Source: an uncultured Sphingomonadaceae bacterium
GTDB lineage: Bacteria; Pseudomonadota; Alphaproteobacteria; Sphingomonadales; Sphingomonadaceae
Reading direction: 5' to 3'
Assembly (NCBI GenBank): GCA_946480515.1
Contig: CAMLKX010000023.1
Span: 1 to 13,663, forward strand
DNA length: 13,663 bases
Shown: piece by piece, positions 1 to 7,934 of the stretch
Position numbering within the stretch: position 1 is the stretch's first letter
Layout: every line of letters starts with the position of its first letter
Translations under genes and position numbers: made by a program
The notes under the pieces: model-generated
The model's input: only the letters and a program-made list of their open reading frames with translations
Databases searched by the model: none
What the model was told of the DNA's origin: nothing

Positions 1-255
1 GTCGGGCGCGTGCGCACCTGCAAGCTCGGCCCGCGCCGGCTCGAGGAAGAGGCGACGCTCAAGCTCCGGCTGACGATTGGCAGCGATGGTCGGGTCACCT
101 CCGTCACGCCCATCGGCGCTGCCGACGCGCTGTTCTTAAACAGCGCCCGCGAGCAGATCCTGAGGCACTGGCGTTACCATCCCGCGACCGAAAATGGGCG
201 CCCGGTCCAATCGACGCTAACGGTGACGATCCGCTTTGAGCTGGACGGCGACTAA
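1..255 (+). CDS. TonB-family C-terminal domain protein (5' end missing)
   Basis: The frame is open from the left edge to a TAA stop, so only the last 84 codons of a longer gene are here. The visible part matches a TonB C-terminal domain: a strand with LKLRLTIGSDGRVTSV, then the helix with FLNSAREQILRHWRYHPAT, then the closing strand STLTVTIRFEL. In TonB proteins this periplasmic domain contacts the TonB box of outer-membrane receptors; related domains occur in other envelope proteins. The N-terminal membrane anchor and proline-rich linker that would separate true TonB from other members lie outside the window. The GTG at position 10 is in frame but is probably an internal codon. The next gene starts about 45 bases downstream on the same strand. 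Confidence 0.75.
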   Translation, partial: VGRVRTCKLGPRRLEEEATLKLRLTIGSDGRVTSVTPIGAADALFLNSAREQILRHWRYHPATENGRPVQSTLTVTIRFELDGD

Positions 256-300
256 GCGCGACGCTGGTATCCGTTGCAACCTCATCCTATCTTGCTCGGA

Positions 301-621
301 ATGCCGGTGTTTCCCCGCCCTTCCAGTCCTCGCGCGGCGCTTGCTGATCTGCGAGCATTCGTGCGGCATCGGCGGCGGGAACAGTGGGTCGGGCTGGCGT
401 TAGCGGTGCTCGCTACGCTGGTGATCGTGGTCATCTTCTTCCTGGACTCGAAGGTGAATACCGCCCCCCCGAAGCGTGTGATCTATGTCGAGAGCTGGAG
501 CAACAATCGCACCGATGCCGAGATCATCGCCGATCAGAAGAAAGATCAGGCTCAGAAGGAGGAACGCGCGCGCGAACGACAGCGCCAGTTCCAGAAACTC
601 GAAAAACAGCTTGGTCTGTGA
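301..621 (+). CDS. small single-pass membrane protein, function unknown
   Basis: I do not recognise a named family. The 106-residue product has a basic N-terminal stretch (RHRRREQW near residues 22-29), one hydrophobic segment (about residues 30-48) and a highly charged, probably helical tail (residues 70-103) rich in K, E, Q and R. Positive charges before the segment suggest N-in topology, with the charged tail outside the cytoplasm. The ATG at 301 was chosen; an in-frame TTG at 274 would add nine residues, and neither has a convincing Shine-Dalgarno. The stop codon overlaps the ribD GTG by four bases (GTGA), so the two are probably translationally coupled. That makes this the apparent leading gene of the riboflavin cluster, although nothing in the protein suggests flavin chemistry. 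Confidence 0.7.
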   Translation: MPVFPRPSSPRAALADLRAFVRHRRREQWVGLALAVLATLVIVVIFFLDSKVNTAPPKRVIYVESWSNNRTDAEIIADQKKDQAQKEERARERQRQFQKLEKQLGL

Positions 622-1589
622 CCGACGACGACCGCTGGATGATGGAAGCCGTGACGCTCGGACAGAGCGCTCGCGGAACGACCGCGCCCAACCCGAACGT
701 CGGCTGCGTGGTCGTGTCGCATCAGGCGGAGATCGTTGGACGCGGCGCGACCCAGCCCGGCGGCCGGCCGCACGCTGAAGCCGTTGCGCTAAATGAAGCG
801 GGAGCGAACGCTCGCGGCGCGACCCTGTATGTTACGCTTGAGCCCTGCGCCCACGCGAGCGCGCGCGGGCCAACCTGCGCTGACAGCATCATCGCGGCTG
901 GGGTTACACGCGTCGTGGCGGGAGTTACCGACCCGGACCCACGCACTAGCGGCCGCGGCCTCGATCGGCTCGAGGCGGCAGGAGTTGAAATCCGAAGCGG
1001 CGTTTTGGCCCAGCCCTGCCAGGCCTCGTTGGAGGGCTACCTGACGCGCCTGCGTGAAGGCAGGCCATTTATCACCCTCAAGCTGGCGCTCTCGATCGAC
1101 GGCAAGATCGCGCTCGCTTCCGGGGAAAGCAAATGGATCACCGGGGAAGATGCCCGCGCCCATGTCCATCATCAGCGCGCACGGTCGGACATGATCCTCG
1201 TTGGCCGCGGAACATTTCTGGCGGACGCGCCTCGGCTCGACGTACGGCTGCCGGGGCTGGAAGAGCGTTCCCCGCGCCGTGCCCTCTTGTCGCGCTCGGA
1301 GCCGGTCGAAGGATGGCAGATGCTACGCTCCCCGGAGGACGTCCATTCTCTCCATGACGTCAATGACCTGCTGGTCGAGGGCGGATCCGCCACGGCCAGC
1401 GCGTTCCTTGCCGCTGATCTCGTCGATCGGATCATGATCTACCGGGCTCCCATTCTCGTCGGGGAAGGCAAATCGGCGGTCGGCTATGTCGGTCTGGACT
1501 CGATCGCCGACGCTCATGGCCGGTGGCGGTATGTCGACGGTCAGCCGCTCGGGCTTGACCGGCTCGAGGTCTATGAAAGGGTGCGGTGA
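618..1589 (+). CDS. ribD: RibD, bifunctional riboflavin deaminase/reductase
   Basis: RibD carries out two consecutive riboflavin steps in the cytosol: deamination of the pyrimidine produced by GTP cyclohydrolase II, then NADPH-dependent reduction of the ribose chain. The 323-residue product has the usual family length. The N-terminal deaminase half has the zinc site HAE (H52, E54) and a PC...C motif (C77, C87), with TAPNPNVG at residues 22-29. The reductase half begins near PFITLKLALSIDGKIA and contains ASGESKWITGEDAR, a DAPRLDVR segment and LLVEGG near the C-terminus. The start is GTG 618, because the deaminase fold begins directly there and it overlaps the preceding stop by four bases. A longer in-frame opening to 384 would add sequence unlike the family. 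It is followed after 84 bases by ribE. Confidence 0.96.
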   Translation: MTDDDRWMMEAVTLGQSARGTTAPNPNVGCVVVSHQAEIVGRGATQPGGRPHAEAVALNEAGANARGATLYVTLEPCAHASARGPTCADSIIAAGVTRVVAGVTDPDPRTSGRGLDRLEAAGVEIRSGVLAQPCQASLEGYLTRLREGRPFITLKLALSIDGKIALASGESKWITGEDARAHVHHQRARSDMILVGRGTFLADAPRLDVRLPGLEERSPRRALLSRSEPVEGWQMLRSPEDVHSLHDVNDLLVEGGSATASAFLAADLVDRIMIYRAPILVGEGKSAVGYVGLDSIADAHGRWRYVDGQPLGLDRLEVYERVR

Positions 1590-1673
1590 CTCGTTGGCAG
1601 CCATCCGACGAGGCTTGATTTCGCCGCCACACATCCGGAGGAAGCCGTCACCCAGCATGGAAAGGCCGCGACG

Positions 1674-2291
1674 ATGTTCACCGGATTGATCACCGATATC
1701 GGCACCGTCCGTGACGTGGAGCAGCGCGGCGATCTGCGGCTGGTGATTGGTTGCGGCTATGATCCGGACTCAATTCCACTCGGTGCTTCGATTGCCTGCT
1801 CGGGCGCGTGCCTGACCGTCATTGATCGCGGGGGCGGGACGGACGGAAGCTGGTTCGCTGTCGATGTGTCAGCCGAAACTGTCGCGAGAACGGCTGCCGG
1901 TTTGTGGCAAGCCGGGTCGCGTCTTAACCTTGAGCGCGCTCTTCGGGTGGGGGATGAACTTGGCGGCCATATCGTCGCCGGTCATGTCGATGCCGTGGCA
2001 ACGCTGGTCGGCTCGGTGCAGGAAGGCGATTCGCTGCGTCTGACGTTCGATGCGCCACGAGAGGTCGCTTCAGCCCTTGCCCCAAAGGGTTCAGTGGCGC
2101 TCGATGGGGTGTCCCTCACCGTCAACGAGGTTGCGGATCATGACGCAGCGGTTCGCTTCGGGGTCAACCTCATTCCACACACGGCGTCGCATACGACTCT
2201 TGGTGATGCACGGCCCGGCCGTGAGCTGAACCTCGAGATTGATCTGCTTGCGCGCTATCTTGATCGAATGCTTTCAGTGCGCGAAATGTGA
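1674..2291 (+). CDS. ribE: riboflavin synthase, alpha subunit
   Basis: Riboflavin synthase dismutates two 6,7-dimethyl-8-ribityllumazine molecules into riboflavin and a pyrimidine that RibH can reuse. The 205-residue product has the canonical MFTGLI start and two homologous lumazine-binding barrels. Barrel one contains IACSGACLTV (residues 40-49) and barrel two contains VALDGVSLTVNEV (141-153). Other hallmarks are GGHIVAGHVD (97-106), NLIPHTASHTTLG (165-177) and the trimerising C-terminal helix NLEIDLLARYLDRML. A GGAAAGG-type Shine-Dalgarno lies about eight bases before the ATG. The 84 bases after ribD show no FMN-riboswitch core. The last codons and stop (ATGTGA) fall inside the first copy of the ATGTGAT element described for the ribB leader. 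The symbol is also written ribC in some organisms. Confidence 0.96.
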   Translation: MFTGLITDIGTVRDVEQRGDLRLVIGCGYDPDSIPLGASIACSGACLTVIDRGGGTDGSWFAVDVSAETVARTAAGLWQAGSRLNLERALRVGDELGGHIVAGHVDAVATLVGSVQEGDSLRLTFDAPREVASALAPKGSVALDGVSLTVNEVADHDAAVRFGVNLIPHTASHTTLGDARPGRELNLEIDLLARYLDRMLSVREM

Positions 2292-2325
2292 TGTTTTCCT
2301 TTTGCTGATCACATCACCATGTGAT
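2286..2325 (+). promoter_or_regulatory. triple ATGTGAT/ATCACAT element before ribB
   Basis: Three exact copies of one 7-mer lie in 40 bases: ATGTGAT at 2286-2292, its reverse complement ATCACAT at 2308-2314, and ATGTGAT at 2319-2325. Copies two and three form a perfect inverted repeat with a CACC centre. Copies one and two form another with a 15-base centre. The ribB Shine-Dalgarno (around 2329-2335) and ATG (2338) follow directly. This could be an operator, plausibly for the helix-turn-helix domain of the very next protein. It could equally be an RNA switch in which the middle copy pairs with either neighbour. The repeats are seen; both functions are inference. Confidence 0.5.
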
Positions 2326-2337
2326 AGCGGGAAAAGA

Positions 2338-3621
2338 ATGTCTACAGCTCTCCTTGAACGTCTCTCGGATCTCGTCGAGTCCGGCGAGGCGACCCGCGCC
2401 GGACTCGCTCGCGCCGCTGGTCTCCATCCCAATTCCCTGCGCAAGCTCGGCTCGTCCGACTGGAACCCGACAGCTGATACGCTCGCTCGGCTTGAAAAGG
2501 TGCTTCAGCGTGGCACGTCCGATGTGCTGGTCGGCGCCGAGCAGATCATCGACGAAGCCAGAAATGGACGGATGTTCATCTTGGTGGATGATGACGACCG
2601 CGAGAATGAGGGTGATCTCATCATTCCTGCGCAGATGGCAACTCCTGACGCGATCAACTTCATGGCACGGCATGGGCGCGGACTGATCTGTCTCGCCCTG
2701 ACCAAGGAACGGGTCGAGCAACTTGGCCTGCCTCTCATGAGCCGTAACAATGGGACTCGGCACGAGACCGCATTCACTGTCTCGATCGAGGCGAGAGATG
2801 GCGTGACCACCGGGATTTCCGCCGCAGACCGGGCCCGAACGGTTGCCGTCGCGATCGATTCGTCCAATGGACCTGACCGGCTGGTCACTCCCGGACATGT
2901 GTTCCCGCTGGTCGCCCGATCCGGAGGAGTGCTGGTGCGCGCCGGGCATACTGAAGCGGCCGTGGACGTTGCGCGGCTGGCCGGACTCAACCCCTCAGGC
3001 GTGATTTGCGAAATCATGTGTGAAGATGGTTCGATGGCTCGTTTGCCGGACCTCCTCGTCTTTGCCCGCGAACATGGCATGAAGATCGGCACCATCCGTG
3101 ATCTGATCGCCTATCGCCTGAAGAAGGACCATATGGTCCGCCGAATCGCGGAAACCCGGTTCACGAGCAGCAGCGGCGGCGAATGGACCGCGCAGGTGTT
3201 CCACGATTCGGCTACCGATACCGAACAGCTGGCGCTCACCCGCGGTCCGCTCGACACCAGCAAGCCGGTGCTGGTGCGGATGCATAGTTTTGATCTCTTC
3301 GCCGACATCATCGGTGAACCCGGCGATCGCTGCGGACTGCTGCAAGGGGCAATGAGCCTCATCGAGCAAGCTGGGAGCGGCGTGATCATCGCCCTTAACG
3401 CCACGCGCTACAACTATCTGTCGGCGGCCGTCGAGCGGCGCGCCGGGGTGAGCACTGATGGCGGCGATGCGCTGCGCAACTACGGCATTGGCGCGCAGAT
3501 CCTCGCGGCTCTCGGAGTTCATGACATGATCTTGCTCACCAACACCAGCCATTCGCCGGTCGCGTTGAGCGGCTATGGGCTGGCGATTGTCGAGGAACGC
3601 CCGATCGAGCTCGCCTGCTGA
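2338..3621 (+). CDS. ribB: HTH-RibB-RibX fusion, 3,4-dihydroxy-2-butanone 4-phosphate synthase
   Basis: The 427-residue product has three parts. Residues 1-59 look like a lambda/Xre-type helix-turn-helix ([16 protein letters not shown] followed by [12 protein letters not shown]). Residues about 62-265 are a complete DHBP synthase, which converts ribulose 5-phosphate to the four-carbon unit of riboflavin. It carries [12 protein letters not shown] (84-95), [48 protein letters not shown] and [11 protein letters not shown]. Residues about 266-427 resemble GTP cyclohydrolase II but lack its three zinc cysteines: the HSxC...CxC region reads [17 protein letters not shown]. The HRQEGRxIG segment is also lost. 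This is the RibBX arrangement known in Proteobacteria, so the C-terminal half is probably not catalytic. The ATG at 2338 has a GGGAAAAG-like ribosome site, and the stop overlaps the ribH ATG (TGATG). Confidence 0.93.
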   Translation: MSTALLERLSDLVESGEATRAGLARAAGLHPNSLRKLGSSDWNPTADTLARLEKVLQRGTSDVLVGAEQIIDEARNGRMFILVDDDDRENEGDLIIPAQMATPDAINFMARHGRGLICLALTKERVEQLGLPLMSRNNGTRHETAFTVSIEARDGVTTGISAADRARTVAVAIDSSNGPDRLVTPGHVFPLVARSGGVLVRAGHTEAAVDVARLAGLNPSGVICEIMCEDGSMARLPDLLVFAREHGMKIGTIRDLIAYRLKKDHMVRRIAETRFTSSSGGEWTAQVFHDSATDTEQLALTRGPLDTSKPVLVRMHSFDLFADIIGEPGDRCGLLQGAMSLIEQAGSGVIIALNATRYNYLSAAVERRAGVSTDGGDALRNYGIGAQILAALGVHDMILLTNTSHSPVALSGYGLAIVEERPIELAC

Positions 3622-4043
3622 TGGCGCGCGTCCTGATCGTCGAAGCGCGCTTTTACGCGCATCTGAACGACATGCTCCTGAGCGGCGCGCGCGCCGAACT
3701 CGATCGGCGCGGCCACACACACGATACGGTGACGGTACCCGGCGCCCTGGAACTGCCCGGCGCAATTGCCCTTGCTTCGGAGGGTGGCCGCTATGACGCC
3801 TATATTGCGATTGGCGTCGTCATCCGGGGCGAAACCTACCATTTCGAGATTGTCGCTGAAGAGAGCGCCCGCGGGCTCATGGCGCTGACTCTCGACGGAA
3901 TTGCGATCGGCAACGGCATCCTCACTGTGGAAAATGAAGCCCAGGCGATCGTCCGTGCCGATCCGAAGCAGGGAGACAAGGGAGGGCACGCTGCGGTTTC
4001 CGCTCTCTCGTTATGGGACTTGCGGCAGCAGTTCCACGCCTGA
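3621..4043 (+). CDS. ribH: 6,7-dimethyl-8-ribityllumazine synthase
   Basis: Lumazine synthase condenses the RibB four-carbon product with the RibD-derived pyrimidine to give the substrate of riboflavin synthase. The 140-residue product is slightly short for the family but complete. It carries [11 protein letters not shown] (39-49), [12 protein letters not shown] (65-76) with the likely catalytic H74, [19 protein letters not shown] (96-105) and the phosphate-binding [15 protein letters not shown] region with R112. The ATG shares one base with the preceding stop, so translation is probably coupled to ribB and no independent Shine-Dalgarno is needed. It closes the ribDEBH cluster. A 55-base gap without a clear terminator separates it from the COQ9-like gene. 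Confidence 0.96.
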   Translation: MARVLIVEARFYAHLNDMLLSGARAELDRRGHTHDTVTVPGALELPGAIALASEGGRYDAYIAIGVVIRGETYHFEIVAEESARGLMALTLDGIAIGNGILTVENEAQAIVRADPKQGDKGGHAAVSALSLWDLRQQFHA

Positions 4044-4098
4044 CAAACCACCCCTCATCGCCCTTGCGCGGGAGGCCGGCGGGGGCCACTTACCGGTG

Positions 4099-4725
4099 AT
4101 GGATCCGTTGAGCCCGCTGGCCACCTTACGCCACCGCCTGGCGATCAAGGTGGGAGAAAACGCCGTCTTCGATGGCTGGACCGAAGCGGCGGTCGACCAG
4201 TCCGCAGATTCCGAGGGCGTGTCGAGGGTCGAGGCTCGGCTAGCGATGCCGGACAGCGCAGCAGGTCTGATCGACGTCTACACTCAAGGCGTGGACCGGG
4301 AGCTGGCGAGCCGGTTCCCACCGCACCGGATCCGCACGCTCCTTTGGGCCCGGCTGCAAATCATGGCGCCGGCGCGCGAGGCTGTCCGTCAGGGGCTGGC
4401 AATCCTTGCGATGCCGCAAAACGCCCTTCACCTCGCCCGGATCGGCTGGCGCAGCGTAGATTGCATGTGGCGCCTGGCAGGCGATTCCTCGACCGACCTG
4501 AGCCATTACACGCGCCGCACCACCCTCGCCGCGGTCTATTCATCGACGCTGCTCGTCTGGTTGGACGATCGTAGCGACGGCTTTGCCGACACGGCGGCAT
4601 TTCTCGATCGCAGGCTGGCGGATGTCATGCGGTTCGAGCGCTTCAAGGCGCAATGGCGCGGCTCGTCCGACCGCCGGCCAAGCTTTGCGCGCTTCGTCGG
4701 GCGGCTGCGCTACCCTCCGCGCTAA
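4099..4725 (+). CDS. COQ9-family ubiquinone biosynthesis protein
   Basis: COQ9 proteins have a TetR-like helical fold, bind lipid/quinone intermediates and support the hydroxylation steps of ubiquinone synthesis on the inner membrane side. The 208-residue product shows the bacterial hallmarks: FDGWTEAAVDQSA (24-36), RIRTLLWARLQIMAPAREAVRQ (roughly 78-98), ILAMPQNA, GWRSVDCMWRLAGDSSTDLSHYTRRTTL in its conserved order (117-143), VYSSTLLVWLDDRSDG and FLDRRLADVMRFE (168-180). It lacks an obvious DNA-binding domain. The start is the ATG at 4099, with a GTG immediately before it at 4096 as an equal alternative. The frame stays open upstream into ribH, but that sequence is not family-like. It is co-directional with the rib genes and may be read through from them. 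Confidence 0.9.
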   Translation: MDPLSPLATLRHRLAIKVGENAVFDGWTEAAVDQSADSEGVSRVEARLAMPDSAAGLIDVYTQGVDRELASRFPPHRIRTLLWARLQIMAPAREAVRQGLAILAMPQNALHLARIGWRSVDCMWRLAGDSSTDLSHYTRRTTLAAVYSSTLLVWLDDRSDGFADTAAFLDRRLADVMRFERFKAQWRGSSDRRPSFARFVGRLRYPPR

Positions 4726-4744
4726 CTGCTTTCTTTTCGCATTA

Positions 4745-4763
4745 GTTATTGATAATCAGTCGC
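4745..4763 (+). promoter_or_regulatory. candidate Fur box at the feoA start
   Basis: The 19 bases match the classical Fur consensus GATAATGATAATCATTATC at 14 positions, including an uninterrupted GATAATCA core at 4751-4758. The site is an AT-rich island in GC-rich sequence, ends one base before the feoA ATG, and overlaps a plausible -10 (GATAAT). Ferrous-iron uptake genes are classic Fur targets, which supports the reading, but alphaproteobacteria can use Fur, Irr or RirA and the right half of the site is weak. Confidence 0.5.
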
Positions 4764-4764
4764 A

Positions 4765-5046
4765 ATGACGGCGTTGCCCCTCTCGACAGACTTTGCAACC
4801 GGGTTGGACGCGCTCAGCCAGGGCATGCGGGCGCGCATCGCCTCGGTGGATTGGGCTTCGCTTCCTGAAGCGGAGGCACGGCGTCTCCGCCAGTTCGGCT
4901 TCGATGAGGGAGTAGCCGTTGAGCCGCTTCATCGCGGCCCAATCGGTCGCGATCCAGTTGCGGTTCGCGTCGGGCGCATGACCGTGGCGATTCGACGCGA
5001 TCACGCGCGTGCGATCCAAGTCGTCCCAGTCTCCACCACGGCCTAG
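4765..5046 (+). CDS. feoA: FeoA, ferrous iron transport accessory protein
   Basis: FeoA is a small SH3-like cytosolic protein that works with the FeoB permease. The 93-residue product shows the fold in order: GLDALSQGMRARIASV, LRQFGFDEGVAVEPLHRGP (a variant of the LxxLGLxPGxxVxVxxxxP motif) and DPVAVRVGRMTVAIRRDHARAIQV. About 12 extra residues precede the domain. No Shine-Dalgarno is visible before the ATG, and the best -10-like hexamer lies only about nine bases upstream, so the message may be leaderless or nearly so. The stop codon TAG is followed immediately by the feoB ATG. The pairing with feoB makes the assignment secure despite moderate motif strength. Confidence 0.9.
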   Translation: MTALPLSTDFATGLDALSQGMRARIASVDWASLPEAEARRLRQFGFDEGVAVEPLHRGPIGRDPVAVRVGRMTVAIRRDHARAIQVVPVSTTA

Positions 5047-6903
5047 ATGTCTGCCCTGCCGCTGATTGCGGTGGTCGGCAACCCAAATGCCGGCAAGAGC
5101 GCCCTGTTCAACGCGCTCACCGGAGCGCGGCAGAAGGTCGGCAATTATCCGGGGGTCACGGTCGAGCGGAAGTCAGGGCGCTTGGTGCTTGCGAATGGCC
5201 GGCCGATTGAGCTCGTCGATCTGCCCGGAAGCTATGGCCTGGATCCGGCGAGCCCCGACGAGGCGGTGACGCGCGACGCGGTGCTTGGGCTGCAGGAAGG
5301 GGAGCGTATACCGGACGCGCTTCTGATCGTGGTCGACGCATCCAATCTCGACAATCATCTGGGGTTCGCCATCCAGCTGATCGCGCTTGGCCGTCCGACC
5401 GTTGTCGCGCTCAACATGATCGACATGGCGAAGCGAGACGGGCTGGAGCTGGATGCTGAACGGCTGTCGAAGGACCTTGGGGTGCCAGTGATCGAGACCG
5501 TCGCGGTTCGCAGGCAGGGAATCGATCAGATCCGGCTGATGCTCGATCAACTGATCCATGCTCCGCCTGGACCAAAGCAGGTCCAACTGGACACCGACGC
5601 AAGCGACACTCAAACCCTCCATCGTCGGGCGAGGACTATCGCCTCCGCCGCGGTCCTTCGCGAGACACCGATGCGCCGCTGGACTCAGCGGCTCGATTCC
5701 TTTTTGCTCCATCCGATCATCGGCCCGGCGATCTTGGCGACGATCATGTTCGTGATGTTCCAGGCGGTCTTTGCCTGGAGCGAGGCGCCGGTCGGCTGGC
5801 TTGAGTTCCTCCTCGGAACCGCATCCTCGGTGATTGCCGGATCCTTGCCTGAAGGCCTGCTTCGCTCGCTACTGGTTGACGGAGTGCTGGGCGGGGTCGG
5901 CGCGGTAATCGTATTCCTGCCGCAGATCCTGATCCTCTTCGCGTTCATCCTGATGTTGGAAGCGACAGGTTACATGGTCCGGGCAGCATTCCTGATGGAC
6001 CGGCTGATGAGCGGTGCCGGGCTGTCCGGCCGTGCGTTCATCCCCTTGCTGTCCAGCTTTGCCTGCGCCGTACCCGGGATCATGGCCACCCGGACCATCG
6101 ACGATCCGCGGCATCGGCTAACGACGATTCTCGTCGCGCCGTTGATGACCTGTTCCGCCCGGCTGCCGGTTTATACGCTGATCATTGCCGCGTTCATTCC
6201 GGGCTCGCAGGTCACAGCCGGCGTCGGGCTGCAGGGACTGGTCCTGTTCTGTCTCTATCTCGCCGGCATCGGGGGCGCGATGGTCGCCTCGCTCGTGCTG
6301 AGCCGGACCGCGGTCAAGGGCCGGGGCGGTGCGTTCATCATGGAACTGCCGAAGTACCAGTGGCCGGCGCTCAAGGACATCGCGATCGGCTTGTGGCAGC
6401 GCGCCATCATCTTCCTCCGGCGAGCGGGAACGATCATCCTCGGCACCACGATCGTGCTGTGGGCGCTCGCCAGCGTTCCGCAGGCAGGGCCCGGGGAACG
6501 GCAGAGCGAGGTTTCCGCTGCCGGACGAATCGCGAGCGGGATCGAGGTGCTGGTCAGACCGATTGGCTTCAACCACGACATCGCTCTGGCGCTGCTTCCC
6601 GCCATGGCTGCGCGTGAAGTCGCGGTGTCAGCGATCGCAACCGTTTACGCAATTGACTCAAGTGATGAGGAGGCCGCCACCCGCTCTCTGGAGAGCCGGC
6701 TGGCCGGTCGCTGGAGTCTCCCGACCGCCCTCGCTTTCCTGGTGTGGTTCGTGTTCGCGCCGCAGTGCATCTCGACCATCGCCGTCACTCGCCGCGAGAC
6801 CAACAGCTGGCGCTGGCCGCTATTCATGGTCGGCTATCTTTTTGCGCTCGCCTACGTCGGCGCCGGCCTGACCTACTGGACGGCGGTTGCGCTCGGCTTA
6901 TAG
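5047..6903 (+). CDS. feoB: FeoB, ferrous iron transporter with GTPase domain
   Basis: FeoB moves Fe(II) across the inner membrane. The cytosolic G domain has G1 GNPNAGKS (11-18), the GNYPGVTVE switch region (32-40), G3 DLPG (58-61), G4 NMID (123-126) and a G5-like segment near 150-158. From about residue 220 the protein is hydrophobic with many membrane spans. It has the two inverted gate motifs, [15 protein letters not shown] (337-351) with C340 and [20 protein letters not shown] (517-536). It also carries [12 protein letters not shown] (365-376), and [15 protein letters not shown] near the end. At 618 residues it is shorter than enterobacterial FeoB (about 770); the soluble linker after the G domain is short and there is no cysteine-rich tail. 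No feoC follows. It abuts feoA with no spacer, so the two form one operon. Confidence 0.97.
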   Translation: MSALPLIAVVGNPNAGKSALFNALTGARQKVGNYPGVTVERKSGRLVLANGRPIELVDLPGSYGLDPASPDEAVTRDAVLGLQEGERIPDALLIVVDASNLDNHLGFAIQLIALGRPTVVALNMIDMAKRDGLELDAERLSKDLGVPVIETVAVRRQGIDQIRLMLDQLIHAPPGPKQVQLDTDASDTQTLHRRARTIASAAVLRETPMRRWTQRLDSFLLHPIIGPAILATIMFVMFQAVFAWSEAPVGWLEFLLGTASSVIAGSLPEGLLRSLLVDGVLGGVGAVIVFLPQILILFAFILMLEATGYMVRAAFLMDRLMSGAGLSGRAFIPLLSSFACAVPGIMATRTIDDPRHRLTTILVAPLMTCSARLPVYTLIIAAFIPGSQVTAGVGLQGLVLFCLYLAGIGGAMVASLVLSRTAVKGRGGAFIMELPKYQWPALKDIAIGLWQRAIIFLRRAGTIILGTTIVLWALASVPQAGPGERQSEVSAAGRIASGIEVLVRPIGFNHDIALALLPAMAAREVAVSAIATVYAIDSSDEEAATRSLESRLAGRWSLPTALAFLVWFVFAPQCISTIAVTRRETNSWRWPLFMVGYLFALAYVGAGLTYWTAVALGL

Positions 6904-6929
6904 CTGGCGGCAGTACGGAGGAGATTGGA

Positions 6930-7412
6930 ATGGCGGGCGTGAACAAGGTGATCCTGGTCGGCAACCTGGGGGCGGACCCGGAGTCGCGCTCGCTGAACAA
7001 CGGCGGTGAAGTCGTCAACATCCGGGTAGCCACGTCCGAGAACTGGAAAGACCGCGACGGCAACCGGCAGGAACGCACCGAATGGCACAATGTCGTGATC
7101 TTCAACGAAAATCTCGGCCGGGTGGCCAAGAGCTATCTGCGCAAGGGCAGCAAGGTCTATCTTGAAGGCCAGCTTCAGACCCGCAAGTGGCAGGACCAGT
7201 CGGGCGCGGACCGGTACACGACCGAGATCGTCCTTCAACGTTTCCGCGGTGAGCTGGTGCTGCTCGACAGCCGGGACGGCGGCGGAGGTGGGGGCGGCCG
7301 CGGCGGCTATGACGAGGATTCCGGTGGTGGTTTCGGCGGTGGATCTCGCTCCCAATCACGGCCGCAGCCGGCCGCGTTCGACAGCGATCTCGACGACGAC
7401 GTTCCGTTCTGA
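6930..7412 (+). CDS. ssb: single-stranded DNA-binding protein SSB
   Basis: SSB coats single-stranded DNA during replication, recombination and repair. The 160-residue product has a canonical OB fold (residues 1-112: [44 protein letters not shown]). A glycine-rich disordered linker (117-149) follows, and it ends in the acidic tip DDDVPF that recruits partner proteins. The ATG at 6930 has a strong GGAGGAG Shine-Dalgarno (6917-6923), which rules out longer in-frame starts inside feoB. It lies 26 bases after feoB, so it may be partly read through from the iron genes. Its stop is three bases from the stop of the opposing yceD gene, leaving no room for a separate terminator. Confidence 0.97.
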   Translation: MAGVNKVILVGNLGADPESRSLNNGGEVVNIRVATSENWKDRDGNRQERTEWHNVVIFNENLGRVAKSYLRKGSKVYLEGQLQTRKWQDQSGADRYTTEIVLQRFRGELVLLDSRDGGGGGGGRGGYDEDSGGGFGGGSRSQSRPQPAAFDSDLDDDVPF

Positions 7413-7415
7413 CCC

Positions 7416-7934
7416 TTAGCTGTCGGTTTTGCGCAGCTTGGCCAGAGCAGCGAACGGACCGGCTTCTTCCTCGGTCATAACTCCCGCCTCGCGCAGCGCC
7501 AGATCCGCGCCCGCGGATCGGGGATAGGGGTCAAGCGCGAGAGCCAGCGTGTCTTCGAGGGCTTGGCCGATCTCGATCAATCGCCCGTCATGGAAGATGG
7601 TTTCGCAATCCGCGGCGGACAGTTCGACCTCGTCATCCCCTCGGCCGTCGCCAGGCTCGGGTGCGAACTTCAGTTCGAACGGCTCGTCAATGTGCTCCAG
7701 GACCGGCTCGCCCGTGGCGACGCATGGCTGTTCAAGCTTCGCCTTGATCCGCCCGTGAGCACGGACCTCCTGACCACTACGCTCAAGCACGGCATGAGCG
7801 TCAAACTTGGTCAGCGACAGGAGGCGCAGCCGGGCCGCGATGGCTTCCAGCTCAGCCTGCCCGGCGACGAACTCAAGTCGATCGCCGCTGCGAATCTGAT
7901 CGAGCGGGATCGGTTTCCCGAACCCGCTGCTCAT
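7416..7934 (-). CDS. YceD/DUF177 family protein
   Basis: Members of this family are linked to 23S rRNA accumulation in plants and bacteria, and usually sit beside rpmF; the exact mechanism is not settled. The 172-residue product has the alphaproteobacterial form: an N-terminal strand region, LEQPCVATGEPV (68-78), FELKFAP (86-92), then DGRLIEIGQALEDTLALALDPYPR (116-139) and a charged tail. Two cysteines occur (C71, C110), but not the CxxC pair of some members. Here no rpmF follows; the neighbour is ssb, tail to tail. The start ATG overlaps the stop of the CBP3-like gene by four bases (ATGA), so the two form a coupled minus-strand pair. Confidence 0.88.
   Translation of the reverse strand: MSSGFGKPIPLDQIRSGDRLEFVAGQAELEAIAARLRLLSLTKFDAHAVLERSGQEVRAHGRIKAKLEQPCVATGEPVLEHIDEPFELKFAPEPGDGRGDDEVELSAADCETIFHDGRLIEIGQALEDTLALALDPYPRSAGADLALREAGVMTEEEAGPFAALAKLRKTDS

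Noticed and set aside
384..617. N-terminal extension of ribD in the same frame
   Set aside because: It overlaps the small membrane protein gene in another frame, and RibD homology starts exactly at GTG 618.
1590..1673. FMN riboswitch between ribD and ribE
   Set aside because: I could not find the conserved RFN core sequences in these 84 bases or in the shorter gap before ribB.
2291..2308. five-codon leader peptide MFSFC between ribE and ribB
   Set aside because: It is very short, has no separate ribosome site and no amino-acid bias related to flavin; likely chance.
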